DNA of 18,623 bases from an uncultured Oscillospiraceae bacterium (GTDB lineage: Bacteria; Bacillota; Clostridia; Oscillospirales; Ruminococcaceae). The position numbers were made by a program, and so were the translations under genes. The stretch covers positions 1-18,623 of the forward strand of contig CAKTAM010000029.1 in the NCBI GenBank assembly GCA_934527255.1, written 5' to 3'. Each line of letters starts with the position of its first letter. Position 1 is the first letter of the stretch. Positions 5,830 to 11,875 of this stretch are shown here, piece by piece. The notes beneath the pieces were generated by a model. That model saw only the letters and a list, made by a program, of their open reading frames with translations. It was not told where the DNA came from and did no database searches.

Positions 5830-7713
5830 TTACAGCTTTTTGACAAACAGTGCCCGAATGGCGTTCAGCACGGCCAGCACCATCACACCGACATCGGCAA
5901 AGATGGCCAGCCACATGCTGGCGTGGCCCAGCGCGCCCAACACCAGGCACGCCGCCTTGACCAGCAGGGCAAACACGATGTTTTCGTACACGATGCGCAG
6001 ACACTTGCGCGAAATTTTGATGGCCTTGGCAATTTTCAGCGGATCGTCGTCCATCAGCACCACGTCGGCGGCTTCAATGGCGGCATCCGAGCCCATAGCG
6101 CCCATGGCAATCCCGATATCCGCACGCGAAAGCACCGGTGCATCATTGATGCCATCGCCCACAAAGGCCAACTGTGTACCGGACGGCTTGTGCTGCAGCA
6201 GCTCCTCCACACGGGCCACCTTATCGCCCGGCAGCAGCTGGCTGTGCACCTCGTCCACGCCGACCTGCTTTGCCACCTGCTGCGCCACGGCGTCGGCGTC
6301 GCCCGTCAGCATGACGGTTTTCCGCACCCCTGCCTCTTTCATGGCGGCAATGGCCTCTCTGGCATGGGGCTTTAGCGCATCCGAAATGACGATGTGTCCG
6401 GCATACTCCCCGTTGACCGCCATATGCACAATGGTGCCCGCCAGATGGCATTCATGGCATTCCACGCCAAGGTTGTTCATCAGCCGGGCGTTGCCCGCCG
6501 CGACCGGCACGCCGTCCACCACGGCCGTGACGCCGTTGCCGCTGATCTCGTGAATATCCTGCACGCGGCTGCGATCGATCGGCTTGCCATAGGCCTGCTG
6601 CAGGCTTTTGCTGATGGGATGCGACGACGCGCTTTCGGCCAGCGCCGCCAGCTCCAGCAGCTTTTCCTCTGCCATCTCGTTGTGGTGCACCGCGCTCACC
6701 TCGAACACACCGCGGGTCAGCGTGCCGGTCTTATCCAGCACAACGCAGCCGGTTTTGGAAAGCGCCTCCAGATAGTTGGAGCCCTTGACCAGAACACCCT
6801 CCCGGCTGGCCCCGCCAATGCCCGCAAAGAAGCTGAGCGGGATGCTGATGACCAGCGCGCACGGGCAGCTGATGACCAGGAACGTCAGCGCGCGGTAGAT
6901 CCATTCGCCCCAATCCGGCGCAAGCCCCAAAAACAGCAAACGCACCAACGGCGGCAGCAGCGCCAGCGCAACGGCGCTGGTGCAGACGGCCGGGGTGTAA
7001 TAGCGGGCAAAGCGGGTGATGAACGCTTCCGAGCGGGATTTGCGCGAGCTGGAATTTTCCACCAGCTCAAGAATTTTGGAAACGGTCGACTCGCCAAACT
7101 CCTTGCTGGTGCGAATTTTCAGAACGCCGGTCATGTTGATGCAGCCGCTGATGATCTCGTCGCCCTCGTGCACCTCACGCGGCAGGCTTTCGCCCGTCAG
7201 CGCGCTGGTGTTCAGCGTCGAGCTGCCCTCCTCCACGCGGCCGTCAATGGGCACCTTTTCGCCGGGCTGCACCACGATCAGCGTTCCCACGGCCACCTCG
7301 TCGGGGTCTACCTGCACCAACCGGCCGTTTTGCTCCAGATTGGCATAATCCGGCCGGATATCCATCAGCGCGCTGATGCTGCGGCGGCTTTTGCCGACGG
7401 CATAGCTTTGGAACAGCTCGCCGATCTGGTAAAACAGCATAACGGAGATGGCCTCCACATAGTCGCCGCTGCGGCTGAGCGCCACGGCAATGGCGCCGAT
7501 GGTGGCCACCGCCATCAGAAAGTTTTCGTCAAACACCTGCCGGTGCACAATGCCAAGCGCGGCCTTGCGCAGAATATCATAGCCGATGATGAAGTACGGT
7601 ACCAGATACAGCACAAACCGCAGCCAGCCCTGCACCGGCACAAAGTGCAGCACCACCAGCAGCGCCGCTGCCGTCAGAATGCGCACCAGCATTTTTTTCT
7701 GTTTCTTGTTCAT
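5830..7713 (-). CDS. P1B-type heavy-metal ATPase (Zn/Cd/Pb exporter)
   Basis: The 627-residue membrane pump carries every P-type ATPase landmark: TGES (173-176), CPC in the transport site (283-285), the phosphorylated aspartate in DKTGT (D327), the P1B-specific HP pair (365-366) and GDGIND (519-524). K586 and D607 (FADVG) in the last two membrane helices match the Lys and Asp of the Zn/Cd/Pb class (ZntA/CadA, P1B-2), so export of zinc, cadmium or lead is more likely than copper. There is no N-terminal CxxC metal-binding domain; the separate HMA protein encoded just upstream probably supplies it. AAAGGAG lies about 8 bases before the ATG. It is co-transcribed with the HMA gene and is probably controlled by the divergent ArsR-type repressor. 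Confidence 0.95.
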   Translation of the reverse strand: MNKKQKKMLVRILTAAALLVVLHFVPVQGWLRFVLYLVPYFIIGYDILRKAALGIVHRQVFDENFLMAVATIGAIAVALSRSGDYVEAISVMLFYQIGELFQSYAVGKSRRSISALMDIRPDYANLEQNGRLVQVDPDEVAVGTLIVVQPGEKVPIDGRVEEGSSTLNTSALTGESLPREVHEGDEIISGCINMTGVLKIRTSKEFGESTVSKILELVENSSSRKSRSEAFITRFARYYTPAVCTSAVALALLPPLVRLLFLGLAPDWGEWIYRALTFLVISCPCALVISIPLSFFAGIGGASREGVLVKGSNYLEALSKTGCVVLDKTGTLTRGVFEVSAVHHNEMAEEKLLELAALAESASSHPISKSLQQAYGKPIDRSRVQDIHEISGNGVTAVVDGVPVAAGNARLMNNLGVECHECHLAGTIVHMAVNGEYAGHIVISDALKPHAREAIAAMKEAGVRKTVMLTGDADAVAQQVAKQVGVDEVHSQLLPGDKVARVEELLQHKPSGTQLAFVGDGINDAPVLSRADIGIAMGAMGSDAAIEAADVVLMDDDPLKIAKAIKISRKCLRIVYENIVFALLVKAACLVLGALGHASMWLAIFADVGVMVLAVLNAIRALFVKKL

Positions 7714-7764
7714 CCCGTTCTCCTTTCTGCGCGTTGGACGCGCCCCGTTTTTTGGCGCTGCCGC

Positions 7765-7983
7765 TTACAGGAATATCTCGCAGTCGTCCTCGACCTTTTT
7801 GCAGTTCTTCAGCACCTGCTGCATCACGGCGGCAGGGTCGCTGCCCTCGTCAAATTCCACCGTCATTTTCAGCGTCATAAAATTGACCACGGCGCTTTTG
7901 ACACCGGCAGTGTTATTGGCGGCCTCTTCCATTTTGTTGGCGCAGTTGGCGCAGTCCACATCGATCTTATAGGTCTTTTTCAT
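7765..7983 (-). CDS. Stand-alone HMA-domain metallochaperone
   Basis: This 72-residue ferredoxin-fold protein starts MKKTYKIDVDCANCANKM, with the metal-binding pair C11 and C14 (CANC) in the usual HMA loop. It ends with extra acidic and cysteine residues (C60, C68). It has the length of one HMA domain, the unit normally fused to the N-terminus of P1B ATPases. The pump encoded 51 bases downstream lacks that domain, so the two likely work as a split chaperone/exporter pair. The start at 7983 is chosen because AGGGAG lies 10 bases upstream. A longer frame to 8022 would run into the palindromic operator. It is the first gene of the minus-strand metal operon, behind a consensus promoter. Confidence 0.92.
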   Translation of the reverse strand: MKKTYKIDVDCANCANKMEEAANNTAGVKSAVVNFMTLKMTVEFDEGSDPAAVMQQVLKNCKKVEDDCEIFL

Positions 7984-8014
7984 TTTGAGCAGCTCCCTTT
8001 CATTTGTTTTGCGC

Positions 8015-8043
8015 TTAAACAATTAAGCACTTGTTTAATTGTT
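8015..8043. promoter_or_regulatory. ArsR/SmtB-type operator, two interleaved palindromes
   Basis: TTAAACAA (8015-8022) and TTGTTTAA (8031-8038) form a perfect 8-bp inverted repeat with an 8-base spacer. AACAATTAA (8018-8026) and TTAATTGTT (8035-8043) form a second perfect 9-bp inverted repeat, also with an 8-base spacer, shifted by about 4 bases. The site lies just downstream of the HMA promoter -10, where a bound repressor would block transcription. ArsR/SmtB proteins typically bind such AT-rich dyads. Confidence 0.75.
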
Positions 8044-8049
8044 GGCTTT

Positions 8050-8078
8050 ATTATAGTCTCTTTCGCCGGTGTTGTCAA
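8050..8078 (-). promoter_or_regulatory. Promoter of the HMA-ATPase operon
   Basis: On the minus strand TTGACA (8073-8078) and TATAAT (8050-8055) are both perfect consensus hexamers with a 17-base spacer. Such a strong promoter needs repression, and the adjacent palindromic operator supplies a place for it. The predicted start of transcription (near 8043) falls at the operator edge. Confidence 0.85.
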
Positions 8079-8131
8079 CGGGTATTTTCAAAAAATTTTT
8101 GCCGCTTTCCGTTTTCTGCCGCCGCAAAGTG

Positions 8132-8140
8132 TGCTACAAT
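8132..8140 (+). promoter_or_regulatory. Extended -10 promoter for the ArsR-type gene
   Basis: TGCTACAAT (8132-8140) is an extended -10 element about 60 bases before the arsR-type start codon. No good -35 is present at 17 bases, which is usual for extended -10 promoters. It is about 90 bases from the operator, so autoregulation would have to act at a distance. Confidence 0.45.
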
Positions 8141-8198
8141 GAAAGCAGTACCGATTTTTCCCAAAGAAAAAACGGCCCCTCAGAAAGGAACGCCTGCC

Positions 8199-8561
8199 AT
8201 GTCTCATATTCATCTGCCCCACGATCACGGCCAGCCGCTGGAAAACACCCTCGAACAAATGCCTGCACAGGAAGATTTTCAAACGGTCGCCGACCTTTTC
8301 CGCCAGCTGGGCGACAGCAGCCGCGTGCGTATTTTCTGGCTGCTGTGCCACTGTGAGGAATGCGTTATCAACATTTCGGCCTTTGTCGGCATGAGCAGCC
8401 CGGCCGTTTCGCACCATCTGCGGCAGCTGAAGGCCAGCGGGCTGATCGTCAGCCGCCGCACCGGCAAAGAGGTCTATTACCGCGCCGCCGACACCGAGCA
8501 GGCCCAGCTGCTGCACCACATGATTGAAAAAATGGTCGAAATTTCTTGTCCGCTGCCATAA
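8199..8561 (+). CDS. ArsR/SmtB-family metal-sensing repressor
   Basis: The 120-residue winged-helix protein has the ArsR core: LGDSSRVRIFWLL, then the recognition region ISAFVGMSSPAVSHHLRQLK and the wing VSRRTGKEVYY. Candidate metal ligands are the cysteines in CHCEEC (50-55), in the place of the ELCVCD motif of CadC-type sensors, a His-rich N-terminus (H3, H5, H8, H10), and D98/H106/H107 with C117 in the last helix. It probably releases the operator of the divergent HMA-ATPase operon when zinc, cadmium or lead rises. The ATG at 8199 is preferred because AGAAAGGA lies about 10 bases upstream. The longer frame back to 8031 would cover the operator and promoter. Confidence 0.93.
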   Translation: MSHIHLPHDHGQPLENTLEQMPAQEDFQTVADLFRQLGDSSRVRIFWLLCHCEECVINISAFVGMSSPAVSHHLRQLKASGLIVSRRTGKEVYYRAADTEQAQLLHHMIEKMVEISCPLP

Positions 8562-8567
8562 ATGCGC

Positions 8568-8598
8568 CACCGCTTGCGGGCATGACCGCAAGGCGGTG
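8568..8598. other. Hairpin between the ArsR-type and HD genes
   Basis: CACCGCTTGCGG (8568-8579) pairs with CCGCAAGGCGGTG (8586-8598), 12 pairs with one bulged G and a six-base loop. No U-tract follows, so it is not a standard intrinsic terminator. It may stabilise or partly uncouple the two messages. Confidence 0.4.
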
Positions 8599-8643
8599 CA
8601 CCTGCCCCTGCACACGCACCGCAAATTTGCAAAGAGTTTTTCC

Positions 8644-9249
8644 ATGACTTATGAGCTTACCGCCGAGCAGGCCGAACGCGAGCTTGCGCTGGCCGCCCGG
8701 CAGGACCCCGGCCCGTGGGAGGCGCATTCGCGCAACGTGGGGCTTGCCGCCCGGCGCATTGCCGCCGCCTGCCCCACGCTGGATGAACAGCAGGCTTATC
8801 TGTGCGGGCTGCTGCACGACATCGGCCGCCGCAACGGGGTCTCGGCCATGCGGCACACCATTGATGGGTACGATTACGCCATGGCCAACGGCTGGCCTCG
8901 CATTGCGCGGGTCTGCCTGACCCACTCGTTCCCCACCCGGGATGCGGACGCCGACATTGCCCGCCGCGATATTACCGAGGAGCAATATCAGTTCATCAAG
9001 CGGTATCTGCAGCAGACCGAATACGACGAGTATGACAAGCTGATCATTCTGTGCGACGCGCTGGCCGACGCCGACGGCTTCTGCCTGCTGGAAAAGCGTC
9101 TGGTCGACACCAGCCGCCGCTATGGGCTGTACCCCTTTACGCTGGACCGCTGGAACAGCACCTTTGCTTATAAGGAGCATTTTGAGGCGCTGATCGGCGC
9201 TTCAGTCTATACGCTGCTGCCCGGCATTGAGCGCTGCCTGTACTGCTGA
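8644..9249 (+). CDS. HD-domain phosphohydrolase
   Basis: The 201-residue protein has the HD-superfamily metal ligands in order: H28 (EAHSRNV), H58-D59 (LLHDIGRR) and D138 (LCDALADADG), with H94 (LTHSF) between them. This pattern belongs to small HD hydrolases acting on nucleotides or other phosphate esters. The substrate cannot be read from sequence. The ATG at 8644 is used although only a weak AAAGAG precedes it; the longer frame back to 8524 overlaps the arsR-type gene. It is 82 bases downstream of that gene in the same direction and might be read from the same promoter, but nothing ties it to metal resistance. No membrane segment is seen. Confidence 0.85.
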   Translation: MTYELTAEQAERELALAARQDPGPWEAHSRNVGLAARRIAAACPTLDEQQAYLCGLLHDIGRRNGVSAMRHTIDGYDYAMANGWPRIARVCLTHSFPTRDADADIARRDITEEQYQFIKRYLQQTEYDEYDKLIILCDALADADGFCLLEKRLVDTSRRYGLYPFTLDRWNSTFAYKEHFEALIGASVYTLLPGIERCLYC

Positions 9250-9375
9250 ACACACCGGCGCATGGTTTTCTTCCCAACGCCGCAGAAAGCCGTCCGTCGT
9301 ATGTCCGCATTCGGGCGCTGCCTGCTTTGAAGGCAGCCATGCGTAAAGAGACCAACAAGGCGTTTTGGCATAACG

Positions 9376-9398
9376 ACCGGCAAAGAATACCGGTTTTT
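9376..9398 (+). terminator. Weak terminator after the HD gene
   Basis: ACCGG (9376-9380) pairs with CCGGT (9390-9394) around nine bases, and a run of T follows (9394-9398). The stem is only five pairs, so the assignment is tentative. Confidence 0.3.
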
Positions 9399-9465
9399 CC
9401 CTATTTGCCAACGGAAGATCAACAAGCTTCTTTGCTTTGAAGGTTCCAACATCGGAGGTAATGAA

Positions 9466-9561
9466 TTGAATTTTTCAGACAACGACAAACCACCCCACCG
9501 TCAGGAGAAAGCATATAAAGTATGTAATGCTTGCCCCAGATGCGCCGGTCAGGCCGGATAG
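9466..9561 (+). CDS. Possible 31-residue cysteine-containing peptide
   Basis: A TTG codon 7 bases after a strong GGAGG (9454-9458) opens a 31-codon frame. The peptide starts MNFSDNDKPPHRQEK and ends VCNACPRCAGQAG, with three cysteines in a CxxCxxC pattern. The same ribosome-binding site also precedes a two-codon ATG-AAT-TGA, which would compete with or couple to it. No promoter is evident and I recognise no family. It may be chance or the stub of a decayed gene. Confidence 0.2.
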   Translation: MNFSDNDKPPHRQEKAYKVCNACPRCAGQAG

Positions 9562-9593
9562 GGTGAATAGACACAAGAAGAATACCACAAACG

Positions 9594-9626
9594 AAAAGCG
9601 GTCAGCAAAATAGCTGACCGCTTTTT
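9594..9626. terminator. Bidirectional terminator at the distal end of the CRISPR array
   Basis: AGCGGTCAGC (9597-9606) pairs perfectly with GCTGACCGCT (9613-9622) around a six-base loop. It is flanked by AAA and TTTTT, so it can stop the leftward pre-crRNA (UUUU on the minus strand) and rightward transcripts (five T on the plus strand). It lies 22 bases beyond the last, degenerate repeat. Confidence 0.85.
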
Positions 9627-9647
9627 ACAGCATACATCTTGTTGCGG

Positions 9648-9945
9648 TATTGACGCCGCTCTGAAATTACATTACTCTCAAACTTCCCATTCCAGACGGA
9701 CGGCCCAGTCTTTGTTTTAGACCGCTCTGAAATTACATTACTCTCAAACAAAAGTTCGGGGATATTACCGTCATAAACGTTTTAGACCGCTCTGAAATTA
9801 CATTACTCTCAAACGAAACATTGGAAAGAGTTCTGCGGAGAAAAGTTTTAGACCGCTCTGAAATTACATTACTCTCAAACATACCACCGAGGGACGCGGG
9901 TGCATAGAGGTTTTAGACCGCTCTGAAATTACATTACTCTCAAAC
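9648..9945 (-). CRISPR. Type II-A CRISPR array, 5 repeats and 4 spacers
   Basis: The 36-base repeat, read on the minus strand, begins GTTTGAGAGTAATGTAATTT and ends CAGAGCGGTCTAAAAC. Copies lie at 9910-9945, 9845-9880, 9779-9814 and 9714-9749 (identical), plus a terminal copy at 9648-9683 with five mismatches, all within its last eight bases. Spacers are 9881-9909 (29), 9815-9844 (30), 9750-9778 (29) and 9684-9713 (30). Orientation is fixed by three facts: the first half of the repeat pairs with the tracrRNA in II-A geometry, the degenerate copy is at the far end, and ATTTGAG directly precedes the first repeat on the cas side. Protospacers cannot be identified without a search. The small number of spacers points to low recent acquisition or to loss. 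Confidence 0.98.
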
Positions 9946-10027
9946 CTCAAATCCATTTCGCGTCAAAACGCGAAGAAGAAGTTACGGGCTTCCGGAATTG
10001 GGGCTTTTCTGTAATTTCCCTTTTATT
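9946..10027 (-). promoter_or_regulatory. CRISPR leader with leader-anchoring sequence
   Basis: These 82 bases separate the csn2 stop from the first repeat. The leader ends ATTTGAG (minus strand, 9946-9952), the leader-anchoring sequence known in type II-A systems to direct Cas1-Cas2 insertion at the first repeat. A perfect inverted repeat TTCGCG-N6-CGCGAA (9957-9974) lies four bases further upstream. No clear -10/-35 pair is visible, so the array may be transcribed together with the cas genes or from a weak promoter. Confidence 0.75.
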
Positions 10028-10693
10028 TTAGAACTCGCACAGGTCGTTGTCAATGGTAACGCGGCTTTCGAGGGAAAGTTTTTTCCCGGCGGCGGCATCC
10101 ATCAGCAGCACATGATAGCCGTGTGCCGAAACCGTCTGCAAAAAACGTTCCAGATGCTCATCGGCAAAAAAGCTGCGCAGGTGCACCAGTACAAACAGCT
10201 TGTTGCGGTCAAACGTGCGGACAAACTCCATATAATCAAGCAGGCGCTCCAGCGGGTCGTCGTAGTCATCGCGCAGCGAAGGGCCGACCGCTTTCAGAAT
10301 GCCTGCCACCGTGCAGTGCTCGCACACAATGTCACAGTCAAAGGAAAAGGCCAGCTCATCGACGTATTGCTCCAGCTGCTGCAGCATTTCGGCTGTTTTG
10401 ACAAAGAATTCCTCGCTGACGGCGTGTTTTTCCATTGCCGCCGCCAGACGGCCCAGCAGCGGCCGCGTGTTCAGCTGAAAATGGAGGCAGTTGTCCACCA
10501 GCTCGATCCAGGTTGAATGGGTCAGCTCTTTGCCGCCGTCGGAGAGGATGAATTGCCCCGCCGCGCCCTCCTGCTGGGCGTACAGATCCAGCAAAAGCGC
10601 GCGAAAAAACGCAGGGTTTTCCACCACCAGCGACGGAATTTGCGGGGTGGAAAAATCCAGCTCAGCTTCTATTTGCGGATGACACAGGATCAT
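10028..10693 (-). CDS. csn2: Csn2, type II-A adaptation protein
   Basis: The 221-residue protein resembles short-form Csn2 of type II-A systems. The clearest similarity is in the second half: ILKAVGPSLRDDYDDPLERL, then a KLFVLVHLRSFF strand, then a 'YHVLLMD' strand near the end. Csn2 forms a calcium-stabilised tetrameric ring that slides on double-stranded DNA ends and takes part with Cas1, Cas2 and Cas9 in capturing new spacers. It has no catalytic motif. Its start codon overlaps the cas2 stop in ATGA, indicating translational coupling. It is the last cas gene, directly followed by the leader, and its presence identifies the subtype as II-A. Confidence 0.93.
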   Translation of the reverse strand: MILCHPQIEAELDFSTPQIPSLVVENPAFFRALLLDLYAQQEGAAGQFILSDGGKELTHSTWIELVDNCLHFQLNTRPLLGRLAAAMEKHAVSEEFFVKTAEMLQQLEQYVDELAFSFDCDIVCEHCTVAGILKAVGPSLRDDYDDPLERLLDYMEFVRTFDRNKLFVLVHLRSFFADEHLERFLQTVSAHGYHVLLMDAAAGKKLSLESRVTIDNDLCEF

Positions 10694-11010
10694 AGCTCGA
10701 TCAGCCTTTCGTCAGAGTCGATCACGTCGCCGCTGTATTCGCCGACAACATATTCCATTTTGGAAAACTGCTTTTCGGTGACGGTCAGCAGCTGCACAAT
10801 GCCGCGGGGCGGCTTGTGGCTGCGGATGATATCGGTCATTTTGGCCTGCGCGGTGCTGTTGAGCAGCAGCTTGCAGTATACCGATTCCTGCAGCATGAGA
10901 AAGCCGTTCTGCACCAGCAGCTTGCGGAACTGGCGATAATTGCGCCGGTCGGGCGCGGTTTCGGTCGGCAGGTCGAAAAACACCAGCATTCTCATAAATC
11001 TATAGCTCAT
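10690..11010 (-). CDS. cas2: Cas2, spacer-integration subunit
   Basis: The 106-residue Cas2 begins MSYRFMRMLVFFDLPTETA, with the conserved aspartate D13 after the first strand. It carries SVYCKLLLN and the C-terminal TVTEKQFSKMEYV typical of type II-A Cas2. Cas2 dimers bridge two Cas1 dimers in the spacer-integration complex. The full-length start is used because the MSYR opening is shared with type II-A relatives, although MRML six residues later is another candidate. It overlaps the 3' end of cas1 by 11 bases and the start of csn2 by four, so the adaptation genes are tightly coupled. Confidence 0.96.
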   Translation of the reverse strand: MSYRFMRMLVFFDLPTETAPDRRNYRQFRKLLVQNGFLMLQESVYCKLLLNSTAQAKMTDIIRSHKPPRGIVQLLTVTEKQFSKMEYVVGEYSGDVIDSDERLIEL

Positions 11011-11875
11011 CGCTCCAGAATCGAAGAAGGGCCGGGTCTGCCCCGTTCAGGGCATCGAACACGCTGCGGGTATAGATGGAGATGGCATTCAGCACGGTCT
11101 GGCCGCTTTCGGCAATAAGCACCGTATCGTGCAGCAGGCGGTACAGCATGCGCTTGGTCTCTTTGTCCAGCTCTTTGGGCTGGGCCATGCAAACCGCCCG
11201 ATCCACCAGCACGCGAAAAGGCTCCATCAGGTCGCTGCTGAGGTTAAAGCGGTTGAACACATTGCTGTGGTGCAGCCCCAGCTGCGTCAGATAGCCGTTG
11301 GCGGCGACCTCGCGGTTAAAGGCCGACAGCAGCAGGGCATAACCAAAATCGAGGGCGGCGTTCAGCGGCGTTTGGTCGCCGCGGGTAAAATCCTTGCCAA
11401 ACAGCGCGTTGAAGTACACCTTTGCCGCGTGCCCTTCGCGGTTGGTCACATCCTGAAATTGCAGCTGTTCCAGGTAGGAGCCCAGCAGCGCCGCCTCCTG
11501 CGGGTGGTACTGCGCCTGCAGAAGGTCGGCCTGCTTGCGGATCTTTTCGGCCACGATAGCCGTCCACACGGCGCCCTTGGTTGCCTCACTCCACGCGATC
11601 TGCCGCTGAATTTTGCGGGAGGTGTCGTGGCAGCCGTAGTAAGGCGCCAGCTCGGCCTGCGGCGTATGCTTGCTGTCGCAGAAGATCACCTTGACCTTTC
11701 GCGCCACCAGCTCCGAAAGCAATACCCCGGTCAGTGAAATTGCCGGGTTTTCGATGAGCAGCAGGGCAATTTCGTCCAGATGGATCCGGCGCACTTCTTC
11801 GCCGCGCACCACCAGATAGCCCATTTTCAGATCCAGCTTGCACCGGCTGGAAATGACCACGGTACGCCAGCTCAT
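11000..11875 (-). CDS. cas1: Cas1, spacer-integration endonuclease
   Basis: The 291-residue Cas1 has the metal-binding catalytic triad: E147 in TNREGHAAK, H203 in GLHHSN and E218 in LMEPFR. The NVFNRFNLSSDLMEPFRVLVD block is characteristic of type II. Cas1 cuts and joins new spacers at the leader-repeat junction, in complex with Cas2. The length is normal and all active-site residues are present, so adaptation should be possible. Its ATG overlaps the cas9 stop codon (ATGA), and it overlaps cas2 by 11 bases downstream, placing it in the middle of a single cas operon. Confidence 0.97.
   Translation of the reverse strand: MSWRTVVISSRCKLDLKMGYLVVRGEEVRRIHLDEIALLLIENPAISLTGVLLSELVARKVKVIFCDSKHTPQAELAPYYGCHDTSRKIQRQIAWSEATKGAVWTAIVAEKIRKQADLLQAQYHPQEAALLGSYLEQLQFQDVTNREGHAAKVYFNALFGKDFTRGDQTPLNAALDFGYALLLSAFNREVAANGYLTQLGLHHSNVFNRFNLSSDLMEPFRVLVDRAVCMAQPKELDKETKRMLYRLLHDTVLIAESGQTVLNAISIYTRSVFDALNGADPALLRFWSDEL

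Larger units (their letters stand above)
9250..9593. other. Intergenic region between the HD gene and the CRISPR array
   Basis: No long gene is supported. The region has a GCTGCC/GGCAGC hairpin (9317-9337), a weak terminator (9376-9398), an 11-base direct repeat TGCTTTGAAGG (9323-9333 and 9431-9441) and one possible small ORF (9466-9561). Translations on either strand look random. Confidence 0.5.

Noticed and set aside
6394..8142. 582-codon plus-strand frame opposite the metal ATPase and HMA gene
   Set aside because: It runs across the operator and promoter and reads as low-complexity His/Ala/Gln-rich antisense of conserved ATPase motifs.
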